A DNA stretch of 24,548 bases from a virus. Position 1 is the first letter of the stretch. Each line of letters begins with the position of its first letter. The stretch is from positions 1-24,548 of the IMG/VR virus record IMGVR_UViG_3300006923_000118; one strand, 5' to 3'. A program made the position numbers and the translations under genes. The notes under the pieces were generated by a model, which was given only the letters and a program-made list of their open reading frames with translations, had not been told where the DNA came from and searched no databases. Positions 23,420 to 24,548 of this stretch are shown here, piece by piece.

Positions 23420-24241
23420 TTAGAAAAGGTAAGGAGGGTAAGGTTGTTGTTGATGTATAAACTGGTATTTTTCATTACCTAGTTGGTGGACCACCTTTAA
23501 ACCTAAATTAATAGCGTTCTGAACATCTTCTACCACAACATATTCGTTTTTGGTGTGGTAACGATAATACCCTGCCGCGAAATTTAAACAAGGGAAGTTA
23601 AATTTTTTCTTCAACATCATAGTGTCAGTGTAAGGGTGATTTAACCATTTGGTGAAACCATGCTCTAAAATTATATCTTTCACGGAGTTGAAAAATTTAC
23701 TTTCTTCCTCATATAGTTTAACACCCATTAAACTTTTACTTATAGTGTCATTTTCAGTAGAATCGAATTGGATTGCGTACCCCACATTTTTAAAGAACTC
23801 TGGGTCCGCTTCTCTAGAACCGTTACACCCCGTTTCTTCCGCTATCGGTAAAAATACCTTACAGACATCTAATTTTTCCAACAACTGTAAACATATGAAC
23901 ACGCCAGCTTTATCATCACCACCTATTCCTGTGGGTAACCCCTCTTCTTTATCGTATGCTTTTAACGCTAGTTTAAGTTCGCCTTGGGAGTTAGGTAATT
24001 GCTCCTCAAGAACGACCATTTCTGTAATCTCATGTACACTATCTAGATGAGCTACTAAACAAGGATAGGTCGAAGAGTCTCCCTTAGTAATGTAAAGACT
24101 CCCCAACTCGTCCTGATAATAACTAACTGAAGGTAGAGAACTAATATAATTAATTACGTGTTCAATTAATCTATCCTCCTCCCAAGTATGGGTTGGGACA
24201 GAAAGTAAGTCTTTTAATTTATTTAGTGTTTCTCCATTCAT
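23420..24241 (-). CDS. compact M20-type zinc metallopeptidase
   Basis: A 273-residue hydrolase of the M20 (peptidase T/carboxypeptidase) type. Metal and active-site residues can be placed in order: H65-x-D67 in LVAHLDSVH, the bridging D109 in GIGGDDKAG, the catalytic and metal-binding E135-E136 in AEETG, D160 in IQFDSTEND, and H229 in YRYHTKNEYV. Members remove residues from small peptides. Most are 350-410 residues with an inserted dimerisation (lid) domain of about 100 residues; here only about 70 residues separate D160 and H229, so the lid is absent or vestigial. No signal peptide, so it should act in the cytoplasm. Role in the phage is unknown: amino-acid supply, lysis or anti-defence are all guesses. 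A perfect TATATTTG box lies 4 nt before the ATG. Confidence 0.86.
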   Translation of the reverse strand: MNGETLNKLKDLLSVPTHTWEEDRLIEHVINYISSLPSVSYYQDELGSLYITKGDSSTYPCLVAHLDSVHEITEMVVLEEQLPNSQGELKLALKAYDKEEGLPTGIGGDDKAGVFICLQLLEKLDVCKVFLPIAEETGCNGSREADPEFFKNVGYAIQFDSTENDTISKSLMGVKLYEEESKFFNSVKDIILEHGFTKWLNHPYTDTMMLKKKFNFPCLNFAAGYYRYHTKNEYVVVEDVQNAINLGLKVVHQLGNEKYQFIHQQQPYPPYLF

Positions 24242-24245
24242 CCTA

Positions 24246-24253
24246 CAAATATA
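24246..24253 (-). promoter_or_regulatory. Bacteroidetes-type -7 box before the M20 peptidase gene
   Basis: On the minus strand TATATTTG (24253-24246) matches TAnnTTTG exactly and ends 4 nt before the ATG, which would give a leaderless or nearly leaderless mRNA. Upstream is a T-run; the nearest TTTG is only 16 bp away, below the usual spacing, so the -33 element is uncertain. Confidence 0.4.
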
Positions 24254-24287
24254 CGAATAATATTTCGAACAAAAAAATAAAATTTAA

Positions 24288-24319
24288 TTTGGTTCACTTG
24301 AAATTATGCCATATATTTG
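24288..24319 (+). promoter_or_regulatory. Bacteroidetes-type promoter P1 upstream of the tRNA gene
   Basis: TTTG (24288-24291) and TATATTTG (24312-24319) are 20 bp apart, matching the Bacteroidetes housekeeping consensus TTTG/TAnnTTTG. The transcript would start near 24325, about 100 nt before the tRNA. No gene lies between; the only ATG nearby opens a six-codon frame. Confidence 0.6.
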
Positions 24320-24391
24320 TACTATATTCATCACAAAAACATGCTCGGGTGGAAACTATAATAGAGTGTATAATTTAATTAGTGATTTAAA

Positions 24392-24422
24392 TTTGGGAAT
24401 TGAAAATTAATTAGTATATTTG
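24392..24422 (+). promoter_or_regulatory. Bacteroidetes-type promoter P2 immediately before tRNA-Leu
   Basis: TTTG (24392-24395), 19 bp, then TATATTTG (24415-24422). It shares the 13-mer ATATTTGTACTAT with P1. The expected start lies at about 24428-24430, on the tRNA 5' end at 24429, so little or no leader would need removal. Confidence 0.65.
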
Positions 24423-24428
24423 TACTAT

Positions 24429-24513
24429 GCACCAATGGCGGAATTGGTAGACGCGTCAGATTTAAGCTCTGATTCTCATTGAGGGAGTGCAGGTTCGACC
24501 CCTGCTTGGTGTA
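24429..24513 (+). tRNA. tRNA-Leu, anticodon UAA
   Basis: An 85-nt class II tRNA. The acceptor stem GCACCAA pairs with TTGGTGT (24506-24512; the first pair is G-U), and the discriminator is A (24513). The D arm is GCGGAATTGGTAGACGC; the anticodon stem TCAGA/TCTGA encloses loop TTTAAGC with anticodon TAA (24463-24465); there is a long variable arm; the T stem GCAGG/CCTGC has loop TTCGACC. No CCA is encoded. It reads UUA and UUG codons, which are common in this AT-rich genome. It lies on the plus strand, divergent from the peptidase gene, and may begin a tRNA cluster beyond the window. Confidence 0.96.
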
Positions 24514-24548
24514 CATTAATCGGTGGTCGAATGACCTTGTGGGTTCGA

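Noticed and set aside
1-24548. CRISPR arrays, insertion sequences, integrase or attachment sites
   Set aside because: No regularly spaced repeats of the right size, no transposase or recombinase frames, and no duplicated flanks were seen.

Overview
The window looks like part of the genome of a T4-like myovirus that infects a member of the Bacteroidetes, probably a marine flavobacterium. The phage assignment rests on a recognisable head-and-packaging module: large terminase (gp17-like), portal (gp20-like), prohead protease (gp21-like), scaffold (gp22-like) and major capsid protein (gp23-like), in T4 order on the minus strand. The host assignment is inferred from four things. The DNA is AT-rich with A-rich leaders and no clear Shine-Dalgarno sites. 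There are close matches to the Bacteroidetes housekeeping promoter (TTTG-N19/20-TAnnTTTG) before the tRNA gene. One secreted protein looks like a family I associate with flavobacterial genomes. The DnaK and ClpC proteins also look Bacteroidetes-like.

Layout, read in the direction of transcription. From 17821 leftwards to the window edge runs one long minus-strand series: dnaK, a KTSC-domain protein, a nucleotidyltransferase-fold protein, a small beta-rich Cys protein, an acidic 481-residue protein, a conserved 137-residue protein, a second acidic repeat-bearing protein, a 465-residue protein, terminase, a small Cys-rich protein, portal, a gp67/68-position protein, a secreted Tyr/Arg-rich protein, a small two-helix membrane protein, an unknown 143-residue protein, protease, scaffold and capsid (cut by the left edge). 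Gaps are short or absent, so this reads as a late operon or a set of overlapping late transcripts, headed by a chaperone gene.

Divergent from dnaK, across a 192-bp control region, lies a plus-strand gene for a double-AAA+ ClpC-type unfoldase that lacks the N-terminal adaptor-binding domain. The control region holds a perfect 12-bp inverted repeat over the likely dnaK core promoter, a cluster of TGACA/TGTCA elements and a good sigma70-like promoter for clpC. ClpC runs stop-to-stop into a second minus-strand block (20054-24241): a 72-residue unknown, a tandem-repeat (LRR-like) protein, a YadA-like beta-roll tail fibre, and a compact M20-type metallopeptidase. The right end holds plus-strand promoters and a tRNA-Leu(UAA) gene, perhaps the start of a tRNA array.

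The most interesting part is the dnaK/clpC pair. It is an apparent protein-folding and unfolding cassette built into a phage head operon, with its own operator-like palindrome. Also notable are a recurrent motif, [AT]A[AC]TATTTAT on the coding strand, before at least seven genes; a host-like secreted protein between portal and protease; a lid-less M20 peptidase; and a predicted capsid cleavage site equivalent to that of T4 gp23. All assignments are from reading the sequence; no database search was run.
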